DNA of 64,000 nt. Origin: Planococcus citri (Eukaryota > Arthropoda > Insecta > Hemiptera > Pseudococcidae). The notes under the pieces are model-generated. The model made no database searches, was not told where the DNA came from, and saw only the letters and a list, made by a program, of their open reading frames with translations. The stretch is from positions 15,872,001 to 15,936,000 of the forward strand of contig NC_088679.1 of assembly GCF_950023065.1 (NCBI RefSeq), read 5' to 3'. Of this stretch, positions 1-11,124 are shown piece after piece; position 1 is the first letter of the stretch, and the number at the start of each line of letters is the position of its first letter. Position numbers and translations under genes: made by a program.

Positions 1-218
1 TTTCATTTGGATTACTTAAAAGCATTGCTGCTATTTGTTTTCTTTTGGCCCCGAATAAGAATATCCCTATCCCTGTCTTTATCTCAAACTCAGTAATGAC
101 ATGTTTCTTCTCCTCATCTCTCTCACCACCACACCACGTTAGAAACCTTCAAATAACTCAATTTCGCTGCCATATTCTTCACCACATCGCAACCATTCAA
201 AGAACACAACAAGGTGTA
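1..218 (+). repeat. Dispersed repeat, copy 1 (partner at 8437-8633)
   Basis: This stretch aligns with 8437-8633: both contain TTTTCTTTTGGCCC, then a CTCTCTCACC...ACACCACGTTAGAAA block, then AATTTCGCTGCCATATTCTTC and AAAGAACACAACAAGGTGTAAA. The first copy carries about 20 extra bases in the middle. Reading frames across it are not conserved between the copies, so I treat it as non-coding repeat. It may continue left of the window. Confidence 0.75.
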
Positions 219-533
219 AAGGTCAAATTAACTATCATTTATTTTGGAGAATACCTACATATAAGATCAATTTTTGGCAATTTGGCCAAAGTATGACTTT
301 TTGATAATCTTTGATGACCTGGGGCAGACACCTTGAAACCTGAAAAACGATACGAATTTATTCTGCAATAAAAATGTTGACCAATGAGCAATCCTCTGAG
401 AGTCGTTCAAGAAAAAAACCTTGAAAGTAAGATTGCCAATTGTGGAATAGAACCAGCTCCACGTAACGGAGTCAAAAGATGTATACCAAAATCCACAAGC
501 TTATATATTGATACAAACATATTAGCATACCTA

Positions 534-612
534 AGCTGATTGTAAGAAGGTGTTTGATTTTCGCCAACTAATCGCTTATGAATTATTTTAACAAGGTTTA
601 ATCGAAACTCGA
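534..612 (+). repeat. Core-hairpin repeat, copy 1
   Basis: A diverged copy of the recurring AGCTGATTGCAAGAAGG...GCCAACTGATCGC motif (here AGCTGATTGTAAGAAGG), followed by the shared tail AAGGTTTAATCGAAACTC. The tail groups it with the copies at 1801, 3441, 4450 and 12151. Confidence 0.6.
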
Positions 613-738
613 TCTCTTCCACTATTCTCTAAAATTTTAATAAGCTAATTCGTGGTTAAGAAATGGAACGGAGCGGTGAGATTTTCATCTCGAGGCAAAA
701 AAAAAAAAAAAAACTTAAAAAACCAATCAGAGGAAGTT

Positions 739-1132
739 GCTTGACTTGGCTCAGGGAACCCAAATCGCTTTGGAGACAATTTTGTAAAGTTAAAAATGGT
801 TTGATGAGTGCCCAAGAAGGTCTCAAGTCTTCCCTTGACCATTATAAAACATTTGAAATTCAATTATTAATCTCTTAAAATTATCAAAATCGCTAACGCG
901 GTTTTTTTATTGAACCAGGCCTGTGGTTCAGTAAAAGAACCTATGTTGGCGATTTCAGATGAATTGAAGAGATTAATTGAATTCTGACTACATACCTATT
1001 AAAAACGCTCGAGAGACGGCTTGGACTTCTTATTAGGTACCTTACCAAATACCTACACATCAAACCATTTTTTAATTGACAAAATTGACTCCAAAGCGAT
1101 TTGGGTTCTTTTACTGGACTAAGTCAAGCGCG
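739..1132. repeat. Small inverted-repeat (foldback) element
   Basis: The left arm, from GCTTGACTTGGCTCAGGGAA through the CAAATCGCTTTGGAG block and GGTTTGATGAG, is matched in reverse complement at about 1000-1132 (CATCAAACC, CTCCAAAGCGATTTGGG, GGACTAAGTCAAGC). No transposase is present. Arms are imperfect and no target duplication was found. It resembles a degraded MITE. Confidence 0.55.
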
Positions 1133-1234
1133 CTCTGTACGGTCCTCAGCTATACTGCTGAACGGTGGATTTTTAGCACTCCATGAATTATGTTTATTAT
1201 ATACTCAAAGATCACAGGGATCAGCAAATGAACG

Positions 1235-1475
1235 AGATCCGAAAAACAAAATGGCTTTATTCTGTAATAGATTTTGGCTAACGAAGCATCCTCTCTAAGA
1301 GCCGTTTAGGAAGAGAGCCTTGAAAGAAAAATTGTCAATAGTGAAATAGAACCATAGATCCGAAAAACAAAATGGCTTTATTCTGTAATAGATTTTGGCT
1401 AACGAAGCATCCTCTCTAAGAGCCGTTTAGGAAGAGAGCCTTGAAAGAAAAATTGTCAATAGTGAAATAGAACCA
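1235..1475 (+). repeat. Near-perfect 121-bp tandem duplication
   Basis: Two adjacent copies of a 121-bp unit (1235-1355 and 1356-1475) beginning AGATCCGAAAAACAAAATGG and ending GTGAAATAGAACCA look identical by eye. Diverged versions of the unit occur once each near 3225-3320 and 3885-3995, so this duplication is recent relative to the dispersal of the family. Confidence 0.85.
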
Positions 1476-1510
1476 TTCCATGGTATACCTGAATGTCCAA
1501 CTCACTGCTA

Positions 1511-1556
1511 GCTGTTCGGTGATTGCACGAATGTTTTTGCTCATTGCTCACTGGAC
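1511..1556 (+). repeat. Core-hairpin repeat, copy 2
   Basis: Variant with GCTGTTCGGTGATTGCACGA, then GTTTTTGCTCATTGCTCACTGG. It groups with the copies at 2904 and 4039, which share the CACTGG ending. Confidence 0.55.
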
Positions 1557-1800
1557 GTTTTCAATCTGAAAGCTCCAACTAAATATTTCATTAATTGTCA
1601 GTCGTTTTCGGGACTTTTTTTTTTTTTTGCTAGTTCATTCATCGAATTCAAACTTGAAGTTTGAACTTCCCTTGCTCAAATACATACAACATAAATAGTC
1701 AAACGTCAAATCCGCACTTCGCAAGACAGTTTTTCGTAAAGTTTCCAAGCCCAAAAGAAGTGGTCTCCGCGTTCACCCCACATTAATCATGACTAGCATC

Positions 1801-1894
1801 AGCTGATTGCAAGAAAGCTTTCGCTTTTCGCCAACTGATCGCTTTTAAATTACCTACCTATTTTCACAAGGTTTAATCGAAAATTAAAACTTGA
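1801..1894 (+). repeat. Core-hairpin repeat, copy 3
   Basis: AGCTGATTGCAAGAAAG, then TTTCGCTTTTCGCCAACTGATCGC split over a short spacer, with the tail CACAAGGTTTAATCGAAAATT shared with the copy at 3441. Confidence 0.6.
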
Positions 1895-1902
1895 AAAGCA
1901 AA

Positions 1903-2175
1903 AAGGTATCAATAAGTTATTTTCCCAAGTCTTGCTTTGACTTTTGAGCCAAAGTGAAGGCAAAAATGGATCTTGGAGGTTAATAAGTATAGAATATGTA
2001 CATTTCCAAGTCCAACAGCTGAATTTCAAAATTTCATTTCCATCTCTCTCTTTCTCATCTGTTCAAATTTGTCTGTTACAATAATATGGTAAAAAAAAAA
2101 CACTTCAAAAAGCAACAGGTTAAATTCAAAATTATCGTGTCTTTCATCAAATTTTTGGATTGTCCAGTTTTGGAA
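1903..2175 (+). repeat. Direct repeat, copy 1 (partner at 2592-2875)
   Basis: Aligns in the same orientation with 2592-2875. Shared landmarks are TTTTCCCAAGTCTTG, TTTCCAAGTCCAACAGCTGA, TTTCATTTCCATCTCTCT and CACTTCAAAAAGCAACA. Frames are not conserved; non-coding segmental duplication. Confidence 0.7.
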
Positions 2176-2591
2176 AAATTATGAAAAAAGGACAAAATGA
2201 AATTCAGTGTAAGGTATTTTCATTGTAGGAAAATATACAAAATCTGCTGAAGGCTCTAAAGGGCTCATAACTATCATCAATCGATCGATTTGAAAAGCAA
2301 CCGAATTTCAGCCTAGCATATCTCAATTTGACCACATTTTCGAGTGTTCAGAAATGAAAAACCCAGCAATTTTGTTTTTTTCAAATCTATCAAAAATTAA
2401 GAAACCAAAATTAATAATTGAAATTTGCCTTTGTGATGCAGTCCAAACACACGAAAAGGACCTACCGAAAGAAGAATTTTTTCAAATATGAACATAACAT
2501 AGTAGGTAAGTAATCCTTTTATTTTTGAACCAATGTTTGTTGATATCGTCAATGATGAGCGTAGATCTAAAGGCAAAAATGGATACTGAAG

Positions 2592-2875
2592 GTTAAAAAA
2601 TGATTATTCTCTTTTTCCCAAGTCTTAGTTTTGACTTTTGAGCCATAAAAATGGATCTTTGAGGTTATTATAGAATACCTATAAAAATACATTTCCAAGT
2701 CCAACAGCTGAATTTCAAAATTTCATTTCCATCTCTCTTTTTCTCACGTTCTGTTCAAATTGGTGTGTTACAATAATTTATGGCAAAACTAACACCCACA
2801 CTTCAAAAAGCAACACGTTGAATTCAAAATTTCCGTGTCTTTCGTCACATTTTTAGACTGCCCAGTTTTATGGAT
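2592..2875 (+). repeat. Direct repeat, copy 2 (partner at 1903-2175)
   Basis: Second copy of the 1.9-kb repeat, directly followed by a core-hairpin copy at 2904. Small indels separate the copies. Confidence 0.7.
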
Positions 2876-2903
2876 ACCAAAGTCAGTATGTCCCACTCAC
2901 TGC

Positions 2904-2970
2904 CAGCTGTTCGCTGATTGCACGAGGGTTTTTGCATATGGCTCACTGGACGTTCTTGAATTATTCTCCT
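2904..2970 (+). repeat. Core-hairpin repeat, copy 4
   Basis: CAGCTGTTCGCTGATTGCAC, then GGGTTTTTGCATATGGCTCACTGGACG. The following AGGTTCAGGGCTAGAAAA resembles the sequence after the copy at 4039. Confidence 0.55.
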
Positions 2971-3440
2971 AGGTTCAGGGCTAGAAAACAGAAACTGAGA
3001 ACTCCAACTGAAATTTTCATCAGTTTTCAGACTTTTTTGGGACATTTTTTTGCAAGTTTATTTTTTCGGATTCGAACTTGAAAATTGAACTTCCCTTCTT
3101 CCAAATCCCAAGGCTCAAATATGTACTACCTGGTACCTACAGCATAGTCAAACGTCAAATCCACACTCCGCAAGGCAATTTTTCGTGTATTTTCTTCGTA
3201 ATATCGTGGTTTTTTTCAAAGGAATTTTATTCTGCAATATATTTTAGCCAACGAAACATCGGCTGGGAGTCGTTTAGGTAGAGAACCTTGAAAGTAAGAT
3301 CGTCAATTATTGTGGAATAGCTTAGGGAGCCAGTTCCATATAACGGAGCCGAAAGATGGTTCATTAGTCCATCAGTACAAAGCTCCAGAAAAAGTAAAGC
3401 GATTCTCAACGGCGTTTACCCATATAATCATGACTAGCAT

Positions 3441-3620
3441 CAGCTGATTGCAAGAAAGTTTTCGTTTTTTGCCTACTGATCGCTTCAAAATTATTTTCAC
3501 ATGGTTTAATCGAAAATTAAAACATGAAAAGCAAAATGTCAAGTTTGAATTCTACTGAATATTCCATACAGACCTGACTTGAAACGTTTTCTAATTTTAA
3601 AATGAATTTAATAACTTTTA
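3441..3620 (+). repeat. Core-hairpin repeat, copy 5, with shared tail
   Basis: CAGCTGATTGCAAGAAAG opens a block whose tail (AAAAGCAAAATGTCAAGTTT, GAATTCTACTGAATATTC, ACCTGACTTGAAACGTTTTC) is repeated at 12380-12440. Confidence 0.65.
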
Positions 3621-4038
3621 CTAGCATATACAATAATATCCAACACTTGGAATTGAAGATTTTTAGGTTTTGATCATTTTCTTAGTTGGGGTATCACTGT
3701 AGTTCTGTACTTTAGAGACTAGAGTTTCGAAATAATGGTAGATTCCAGTGTGGTGAAAGAACAATTTCACTGCTCAACAAGTTGAATTCAAAGTTTGCAT
3801 TCTACCATCCCTTCCTCCAATGTCCTCTTTAAGGCTATTTTAGGCTCGAAGCAAAAAACCAATCAGAGGGATCAGTAAATGAACGAGATCCGAAGAATGG
3901 CTTTATTCTGTAATAAATTTTGGCCAACAAAACATTCTCCTGGAGCTGTTTAGAAAGGCAATCTTGAACGAAAAATTTTTAGTAGTGAAATATTTATGAA
4001 GACAACCAAACAATCCAGTTATACCATAACTACCACCA

Positions 4039-4120
4039 GGTGTTCGGATACACTGATTGCACGAGTGTTTTTGCTTTTTGCTCACTGGTCGTTTTCAAAT
4101 TATTCTTCAAGGTTCGGGGC
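4039..4120 (+). repeat. Core-hairpin repeat, copy 6
   Basis: Variant with CACTGATTGCACGAGTGTTT, then TTGCTTTTTGCTCACTGGTCG, followed by AAGGTTCGGGGCTAG. An 88-codon ORF crosses it, but the reading frame is not kept in other copies. Confidence 0.55.
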
Positions 4121-4449
4121 TAGAAAAGAGAAACTAAAAACTGATAGTGATAATACTAAAATAGAAATGCAAAAGCTGAAAAGTGTAAAATCTAAATGGA
4201 ATTTTCTTCAGTTTTCGGCCAATTTAAACAATTTTATAGCATTTCGACAACTTTGCAAGTAATTTTCGCGAAATTCAGCTGAAATGAGGTTAGGTATATG
4301 TACTAATTTTATCACCAATTTATGAGAATTTTCAGTATCTAACCGCGAGGGGAATCAGTTTAAAAAAATATTATGTAGTTACCCACAAATTTTTACGTGC
4401 CTATGTCATTGTCACCTATTTGTGAAATTCTTTAATTTTTTTGTAAGAT

Positions 4450-4690
4450 CAACTGATTGCAAGAAGGTTATTGCTTTTTGCCAACTGATCGCGTATGAAT
4501 TATTTTGCGTAAGGTTTCATCGAAACTTAACTCCCGATTCGAAAAATTGAAAATAATCACTAAATTTAAATATCAAATTTGCAATTGCAAATCACAATTG
4601 ATTTGTTTATTTGAGCTTTTAGTCGATGGTTAATGGTCATTTTTCACTTGAAAAGCAAATGGTCTAGTTTTATTTTTAAATATTTGTAAA
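4450..4690 (+). repeat. Core-hairpin repeat, copy 7, long form
   Basis: CAACTGATTGCAAGAAGG plus about 200 bp (AAATTTGCAATTGCAAATCAC, GATTTGTTT, TTTTCACTTGAAAAGCAAA) that aligns with 12151-12400. Together they define a repeat of at least 250 bp with the hairpin near its left side. Confidence 0.65.
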
Positions 4691-5240
4691 CCCCAAGGGG
4701 ATGGGAAGAAGTTCACAATTGTGGTAAAATTCTATGAAATTCGAGAGTGGGGTCAAAATCAAAGAGTTTTTGGCGTGAAAAATGAAAAATTCATTGCTCA
4801 AGAGGTTGAATTAAGAATATTTCAGTTCCGCCTCTCCTTTCTCCTAGCCCGGTTTTTGAAAATAAAGGCGAAAATGGATGTTGAAAGAGAAAAAAATTAA
4901 TATTTCAGTAGGTACCTACTACCTATATATTCAGTAAGTTAAATTTTATAATTTCAGTTCTCTCTTCTTTTCTCAAATTCCGTTTGAAATTTTGGGTCTC
5001 AATAAGGTCAAAAAGAAAAAACTTATAATGTACCTATTTCAATACTTGAGCTAGGTAGTTTAATTCGTCATCAGTTTTGAATTTTACTTCTTCCTCTGGA
5101 AGTCCCATCAGCATTTCCAAGCCAAAATATGAAAGCAAAAAATGGGTGATATCAAATTTTGTACATATTTTGACAATTTCGAAGAATAAATTTTTTCATT
5201 TTTTATTTTTCACGTGGTGCGATGATTGTTCGTTTAGTTT

Positions 5241-5531
5241 TTGTCAAGGGCCCATAAGGTAAAGAGCTGGAGTGGGGGTGAGATTATCAGGATACAGATG
5301 AACTCTCGTCGGAATCACAATGGCTTAAACAGGAAAGTTTCTTTGCGTAGGTCAAAAGTGCCAGGTGGTCTCAAATTAGTGCGTCATATCGATGAAGATA
5401 TTCCTATCTGGTCTCTTAAGGTCATTAACCCGCCTGTCTGGCCTCTCAAGGTCGTTTGTCTACCTGTCGGGCTTCTCAGAAATTCATTTATTTTTTTAAA
5501 AGGATCACAACAATTGAAAAACAGTGTTTGA
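5241..5531 (+). CDS. Candidate exon with three copies of a 10-residue repeat
   Basis: An open frame of about 96 codons contains three consecutive 30-bp units at 5403-5432, 5433-5462 and 5463-5492, translating as PIWSLKVINP, PVWPLKVVCL and PVGLLRNSFI. The first two are similar at DNA and protein level and the third is diverged; all stay in one frame. Upstream residues are basic and polar (SRRNHNGLNRKVSLRRSK). I do not recognise a family. It lies upstream of the exon candidates at 5925-6052 and 6846-7107 on the same strand, so it could be part of one gene, but no splice pair linking them was demonstrated. It could equally be a chance ORF in a duplicated repeat. Confidence 0.25.
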   Translation: MSRAHKVKSWSGGEIIRIQMNSRRNHNGLNRKVSLRRSKVPGGLKLVRHIDEDIPIWSLKVINPPVWPLKVVCLPVGLLRNSFIFLKGSQQLKNSV

Positions 5532-5619
5532 AAATTCTGAGATTGAATTCATCATTTTTCCTAGATAGTGAAGAAGAAAGTCAAAAAAATTTGCAAATTT
5601 CTTGTATGTAGTCACGTTT

Positions 5620-6130
5620 TTCAATGACCCATTGTGATCGCTTATCTGTCCCTTTAATAAATGTACCTACGAGTAACACTGATTTTGGGGAGCATGTTCA
5701 AACCACAATTCTAATTTGTTATTTAATTAGGTACCCCTCAAGAATATATTTGTTACCGCCGATTGTTCGATTCTGCAGGGAAAAACACCTGCTTTTATTG
5801 TCTACTAAACATGTTCTGGTTTCCTCGCTATTCTGGAGGAGGGTCAAATTTTCCTTCCCCGTTCCTTTCCCGAAGTTATGTAAGGGGATGCAGAGCGCTG
5901 ACTTGCTCTCAGTTGCTTTTCCATATGATACTCGTATATCTATAGGCAACGAAGACATAGCCAATGGCATGAATTATGATGATTTAACCGTTGCTGTAGC
6001 TGATCTCTTGAAAATACTACTACGTACTCACGTAGATAGAGTAGAACAATGTATTGGTAAGTGACATATAATTTGATTTTTTTTGACTATTTGTTTTAGC
6101 TTTTTTTCAATTGCAATCATTCAAATCAAA
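5620..6130 (+). repeat. Segmental duplication, copy 1 (partner at 6945-7385)
   Basis: Shares with 6945-7385 the landmarks GTAACACTGATTTT, GGGAGCATGTTC, GATTCTGCAGGG, CACCTGCTTTTATTGTC, GGAGGAGGGTCAAA and, at the end, ATTGGTAAGTGACATA. The stretch before the shared GTAAGT (5930-6050) is unrelated between the copies, so each copy has a different 3' end feeding the same donor-like site. Confidence 0.7.
5925..6052 (+). CDS. Candidate coding exon ending at a GTAAGT donor
   Basis: The frame is open into a strong donor-like ATTG|GTAAGTGAC at 6052/6053 and reads with a protein-like character, for example NEDIANGMNYDDLTVAV followed by ADLLKILLRTHVDRVEQCI, an amphipathic helix pattern. Composition is less AT-rich than the flanks. 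No homologue recognised. The same donor context occurs in the duplicated copy near 7305, where the preceding sequence differs. Start of the exon is unknown. It may be an exon of an unidentified gene or a decayed one. Confidence 0.3.
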
Positions 6131-6845
6131 ATTATTTTGAAATTTTCAATATTTTCAAAAAATAACTTGAAAATTAATTAAGTAATAATTATAATTATTG
6201 GAAAAAAAGTATAAAAAAATTGATCAAGTTATCAAAATTTAATATTGACAATAGAATTTTTAAATTAAATTGTTTATCATAATTTTTTCAATTTATCATC
6301 ATTAACTCAAGTAGGTAATTTGATTTTTTCAAATATTTTTGTTTCAAATCATTGCAATTTGAAAACAATTTTAAAATAATTTTTTTCAAATTCAATTAGG
6401 TATGTTATTTTTATTCATTAAAATTTTTTTAAAAATAATTTGATTAATAAAAAGAACAATTGAATTTTCAAAAATTTGAATCAACAAAAAAAACAAAGTA
6501 ATTGAATTTAAAATCATATTTTCAAATTTATTAAAAATCGGAATCATTCAAAGAAAAATTGATGAAATCATAGCTACGCACACTGTTATAGAGCAGCTGT
6601 CCAGGTTTTTTGGGGGAGGGGGGTACAAAAAGTATAACCTACCTATTCATTTTTTTTCAATTATATGGCCAGAAAGAGATGTTCAAACATACACAATTTT
6701 TTCAATGATGAACATAACAACTTTCTGTCGTTCACTACCTGGTTTTCAGGCGTTCACATCTGTCATGCAAAATCCTTTTTTTATTTAACAGTTTCGAATT
6801 AAATTAGTGATGGAAGTTTTTTTTCAAATTATCTGTGGTTTTTCA

Positions 6846-7107
6846 GGCGCTAGAGTTGGCTGATAAAGAATTACAAGGGTTTCATGAAAAACTGAAGCTA
6901 GCAGAAGTGAAAAACAAGAAAAAAGAAAAAGAAACCCTTAAAGACGAGCACATGTGGTGTCACTGGGCCTTTTATAAATGTAACACTGATTTTATTAGGG
7001 AGCATGTTCGAACCACAAATTCTATTCAATTACCATCCAATAATATCTTTTTTGCCACTGACTGTTATGATTCTGCAGGGGAAACACCTGCTTTTATTGT
7101 CCACTGA
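6846..7107 (+). CDS. Candidate exon encoding a charged helix
   Basis: A pyrimidine-rich acceptor (TGGTTTTTCAG) precedes a frame reading ALELADKELQGFHEKLKLAE and then a Lys/Glu-rich run, typical of coiled-coil protein. From about 6960 the frame enters the segmental duplication (CNTDFIREHV) and stops at 7107. The unduplicated part (6846-6945) is the most protein-like. No family can be named from a generic coiled coil. Linkage to the candidates at 5241 and 5925 is inferred only from strand and proximity. Confidence 0.35.
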
Positions 7108-7385
7108 ACTTTTTCTCGTTTCCCCATCATCGTGGAGGAGGGTCAAAAACTTTCCTTCTCCTCCCCTTTCCAGAAGTTAAGTATAGAGGTGCAGAGCATT
7201 GACTCGTTCTCAGTTGCTATTTGTCTTTTTGTGTGGTTGGTCAAAAAACTGTCTCACAAAGTTGTTCATTTTATTATGTTTGTTTGCAGTGGAATCTCCA
7301 TATTGGTAAGTGACATAAAATTTGATTTTTTTTCAACTACTTAGTTGTTTTAATTTTTTTTTTAATTGCAATAATTATTCAAAAT
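6945..7385 (+). repeat. Segmental duplication, copy 2 (partner at 5620-6130)
   Basis: Second copy of the 5.6-kb segment, diverged by small indels. The region between the copies (6131-6845) is very AT-rich low-complexity sequence with short AATTTTTCAAAT-like strings and no supported gene. Confidence 0.7.
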
Positions 7386-7553
7386 AATATCAACAATAAA
7401 ATTAAATTTAAATTAAATTGAATTATATTGTTCATAATTATCTCATTTTTTAAAATTTATCATCATTAATTTAAATAATTTGATTTTTTCAAATATTATA
7501 AGGAACATAATTTTACTTTTATTCATTCAAGTTGGAAAAAATAGTTATTACTT

Positions 7554-8225
7554 GAGGAGCTTGGTTACAAAGTTAGACAAACGCCACAGGGTTGATTTTG
7601 AGAAAATCCATGTTTTTTGTTACAAAAATATACAGCATTGTAATGACGAGGGATATTTGACAAATTGTAGTGATGATGCAGAGTAACAAAAATATAAAAA
7701 ATATCCTTCCACCATCACTCCCCACTACTAATAAAAAGAACCTGAAAATGCACTTGTCTGATTTTGAAACCAACATGAAGATAATTTCAAAGTGAAGCTG
7801 TCTAGTCTAGATCAGGTAGGTTTTGATACTTATAGGATTTTTAACCCTCTTTCCATTTCTGAGGTCCTTTATAGTTTCAAAATAGTACATAAAAAGTCAA
7901 AAAACGCGATCAAAGTTGCGCCTCAGTTTCAAACACGGACATGTGAACATTATCTTAGTTTCAAAATGAGACATATCCTATCATCTTAGTTTCAAAAACA
8001 GACATATCCTGGATATGTCTGTTTTTGAAACTAAGACAATTTGCACATGTCTGTTTTTGAAACTAAGGCAAAACTTTGAGCACGTTTTTTACCCTTTTAC
8101 GTACTCGTATATTGAAAATAACAGACCTCGGCAATAAAAAGAGCGTTAAAAATCCTATAAGAATCAATATAATAACTCGATTTTTGTAGAAGTGGCGTTT
8201 GTCTAACTTTGTAACCAACCTCCTC
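7554..8225. mobile_element. 672-bp foldback element with 4-bp target duplication ACTT
   Basis: The ends are inverted: GAGGAGCTTGGTTACAAAG at 7554 and its near complement CTTTGTAACCAACCTCCTC ending at 8225. Both ends are flanked by ACTT (7550-7553 and 8226-8229). The inner arms (about 7834-8011 and 8012-8165) form a second inverted repeat centred near 8011, made of repeated units CTTAGTTTCAAAAACAGACA in both orientations. No transposase ORF. This fits a non-autonomous DNA transposon; 4-bp duplications are known for only some superfamilies (for example Sola and Chapaev), but I cannot assign it from its ends. Confidence 0.8.
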
Positions 8226-8436
8226 ACTTATAGTCATGCCCATTTATTTTTTTTCACTTCCACAGCCAGATCATAGTAAGTAATCGTTTCATTTTTGAAC
8301 CAATTTGTATCGAAATCTTCAATGATGAACATAGATACCTATTTCATTTCTCTACCAATTTTTACAGAAATCAGATCATAATTTAACTAAGATCTTCTTC
8401 ACCACTTGCACTGTTTGCTTCAAAAATCGCCATATC

Positions 8437-8633
8437 ATTTAGACTACTTAAAATCGTGCTGCTATTTTTTTTCTTTTGGCCCAGAACTTTCCTTGATAAT
8501 AACTAACATATTTCTGCTCACCTCTCTCACCCCACACCACACCACGTTAGAAATCTCCAAATAACTCAATTTCGCTGCCATATTCTTCGCCACATCGCAA
8601 CCATATTCAAAGAACACAACAAGGTGTAAATGT
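8437..8633 (+). repeat. Dispersed repeat, copy 2 (partner at 1-218)
   Basis: Matches the window's first 218 bases in the same orientation, with the ACACCACGTTAGAAA and AATTTCGCTGCCATATTC landmarks. Non-coding. Confidence 0.75.
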
Positions 8634-8639
8634 TCGAAA

Positions 8640-11120
8640 AAGACAGGCGACAAAACTTAGGTACACCCGTCGCATACACGTAGAGCACTTGCTTACCTAT
8701 GTGTGAAAATACGAGTAGTACGAGCCAACAACAAAATTACACTAAAATGACGCCCTCAAACACACCTGTTACTACCTACTTGGTGTAATACAAGTAACTC
8801 GGAGTGTTTACTAAAACACACCTATGCGTAAATGATACCTAATTAAATAAATACGACTTTAATGGCCCAAATCGTCGTACCCCTGACTAATTTTTCCACT
8901 TTTCCCATACTCTTTTTTTTCCTGCAATTAGATACAATAAAATATGCTGCGACTCACTGTTGTAAGTTGTAATTAATTTTTTTGAAATTTTTTTCCTATT
9001 TTTCATTTTATTTTTAATTTTTAGTTTACAGAACGACGAGACAGACGTGGCAAGGCGATCATCATTTCCAATTCCATCCCTTCCTGCTTCTTGCTCTTAT
9101 TCAGAGGACAGCATTTTTAATTCAATTGCTTCCAGTACATCGTTCAAAGATTGTCAGATTTTCCAACCCTTCTCATACTCGATACTTTGGATATAGAACA
9201 GGTGAATTTCAATTTCATCGAGAAGAATAATCGTTCAGACGACATCATACAAAGGGTGAGACAAGACAAGGGGACACGAATCAAGCTCAGCTAATTAGCT
9301 GGCCCTTCTCTGCCCTTCTTTACACCGCTACGTCAAAAGCTCGTGTATACAACTTGATGAAATTAAACGCAGAAACGTAAGTATTCTATTGCATGATTCG
9401 TTTTTACGGCGAATCGAGTATGCAATTTTATTAACACGTTCTCGTCGTCGTCTGAAGATGAGTGAATTATCGATAAAAGCGATATGCAACTTTGTTGCCA
9501 TATCACGTGAGTTACAACAGCTGCAACGAGTGCGCTTTTAATCATCGCACGATTACAACAGGTAATAATTACAAGCTTTATTTTGCAGCTTATTACTCGT
9601 ACATGTAGAAGTTCTCCTACCCCTACCCCTAACTATACGTCGTCGCATCATTATGAACGAATATTCTTCATCATCTCGCCTTCGTCATCCAAAGATCGAG
9701 AGAAAAGGAGGAAAATCTGTTAGAAGAGACGAGTAATTTGACACCATAATCAAACTGTAAATATTTTCTTAGTACCTACACGAGCAAAAGATGAGCTGTA
9801 ATCTTTAAATTGAATTTTTTCCCATCGCAGGTACCTACTGCTGCTGTAGCTGCCACCTCGTCGCACTATTTAAACCCTTGTACGAGTACACAATCGTACA
9901 TTAATATTCACACATATTACAATACCGCACTATATACATACTTGCACGAGCAACGACAGCTACAGCAGCAGCATCTCACAGTCTGAATAAAATAATCCGA
10001 GATGGTAATTACAAAATGATGAATTATACCCCACAGTATTTTGATTATGAAGTTCGCCTTCGCCTTTGCCTTCGCCTTCGCGTCTCACACAACAATCAGC
10101 CATACGTAGTACAATACTATAGGTATATACATCGGTTACACGCCAGCACATTCATTGTAAATCTTCAAAATCTTCGGAAACCAACATTAATTACTATAGC
10201 GGAATTGTTATCGTATCCTTTCGTATAATAACCCCGCCGCTTTGTTTTCGTCGTAGTCGTTCGTTCGTTCGTTTTGCGCGAGAAAACATATTCCTTATGT
10301 CAGGTTTTCAAAACGAAAATAACTCCTTAAGGATTTACCAAGCGATTGTAAATTTCCCCGTTGAATTTAAATGATGAAATACTCGCGAGCTAGGTTAGGC
10401 GACGATAAGGGGTGGTGAGGTATCCCTATTCTTTACATTTGTACCAGTACCACGAATACCTACCTACATATCTATACATATTTTTGTCGGAATATTAAAC
10501 GACGAAATTATATAGTTATATCACTTTGTCTCGCACTTTCACCCACCTCGGCGTCATTTTTATTGTATTCAGTTGGCTCGTTCTTCTACGTACAATTTCT
10601 CGAACACGACAATGCGAGGCTGTTTGATATAGGTAGGTAAACATATCGAGAAGAGCTCGTAGGTATTTCTCAGCCAGTTTTTGATTACTTACTCGTCAAA
10701 CTACGAGTAGGTAAGCGATGGGAAAAAATACATTTTGGAGATTTCAATTCGGCAAATACATGGGGGGTGGGGGGTGAGAGGAGAAGAGAGAAGAAATGGG
10801 ACCCATTTTTTTAGGCGTATTTCAAACGTAAAAAGATGTTGTTTCTTTAAATCACTCGACTATACAGGTGAATGGCCGCGAGGATAGTAACCCGGTGGAT
10901 TGGCAAGTGAAACTGCTGTTCGGGTAGGTACATTTTAAGGCAGCCGCCAGTTAAATATATTTACTTTTAATCTCGTTTCGGCGGCAATATCGATTGTACC
11001 CAGATAAGTATGCCATCGTTGTACACGAAATAATTTTAGTATATTTTATACCTATTTTTTTTAAGTACAGACTCGTTGATGGTATTTCTTTTGCGAGTTT
11101 TATGTACTTTCCCACGGAAA
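8640..11120. other. Unique island, no recognised gene
   Basis: Non-repetitive sequence with more CpG than the flanking repeats and many CGTCGTC, TACGAG and GTAGGTA strings. A possible exon lies at about 9022-9201, bounded by TTTTAG on the left and AACAG|GTGAATTT on the right. Two frames are open for long stretches there, so I do not call it. A (CTTCGC)-like imperfect repeat at 10051-10081 makes the ORFs at 9960-10228 unreliable. The island may be promoter or non-coding exon sequence of a neighbouring gene. Confidence 0.5.
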
Positions 11121-11124
11121 TATA

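Noticed and set aside
9022..9201. Possible exon between TTTTAG and AACAG|GTGAATT
   Set aside because: More than one frame is open over long stretches, no start or neighbouring exon fits, and no family is recognised.
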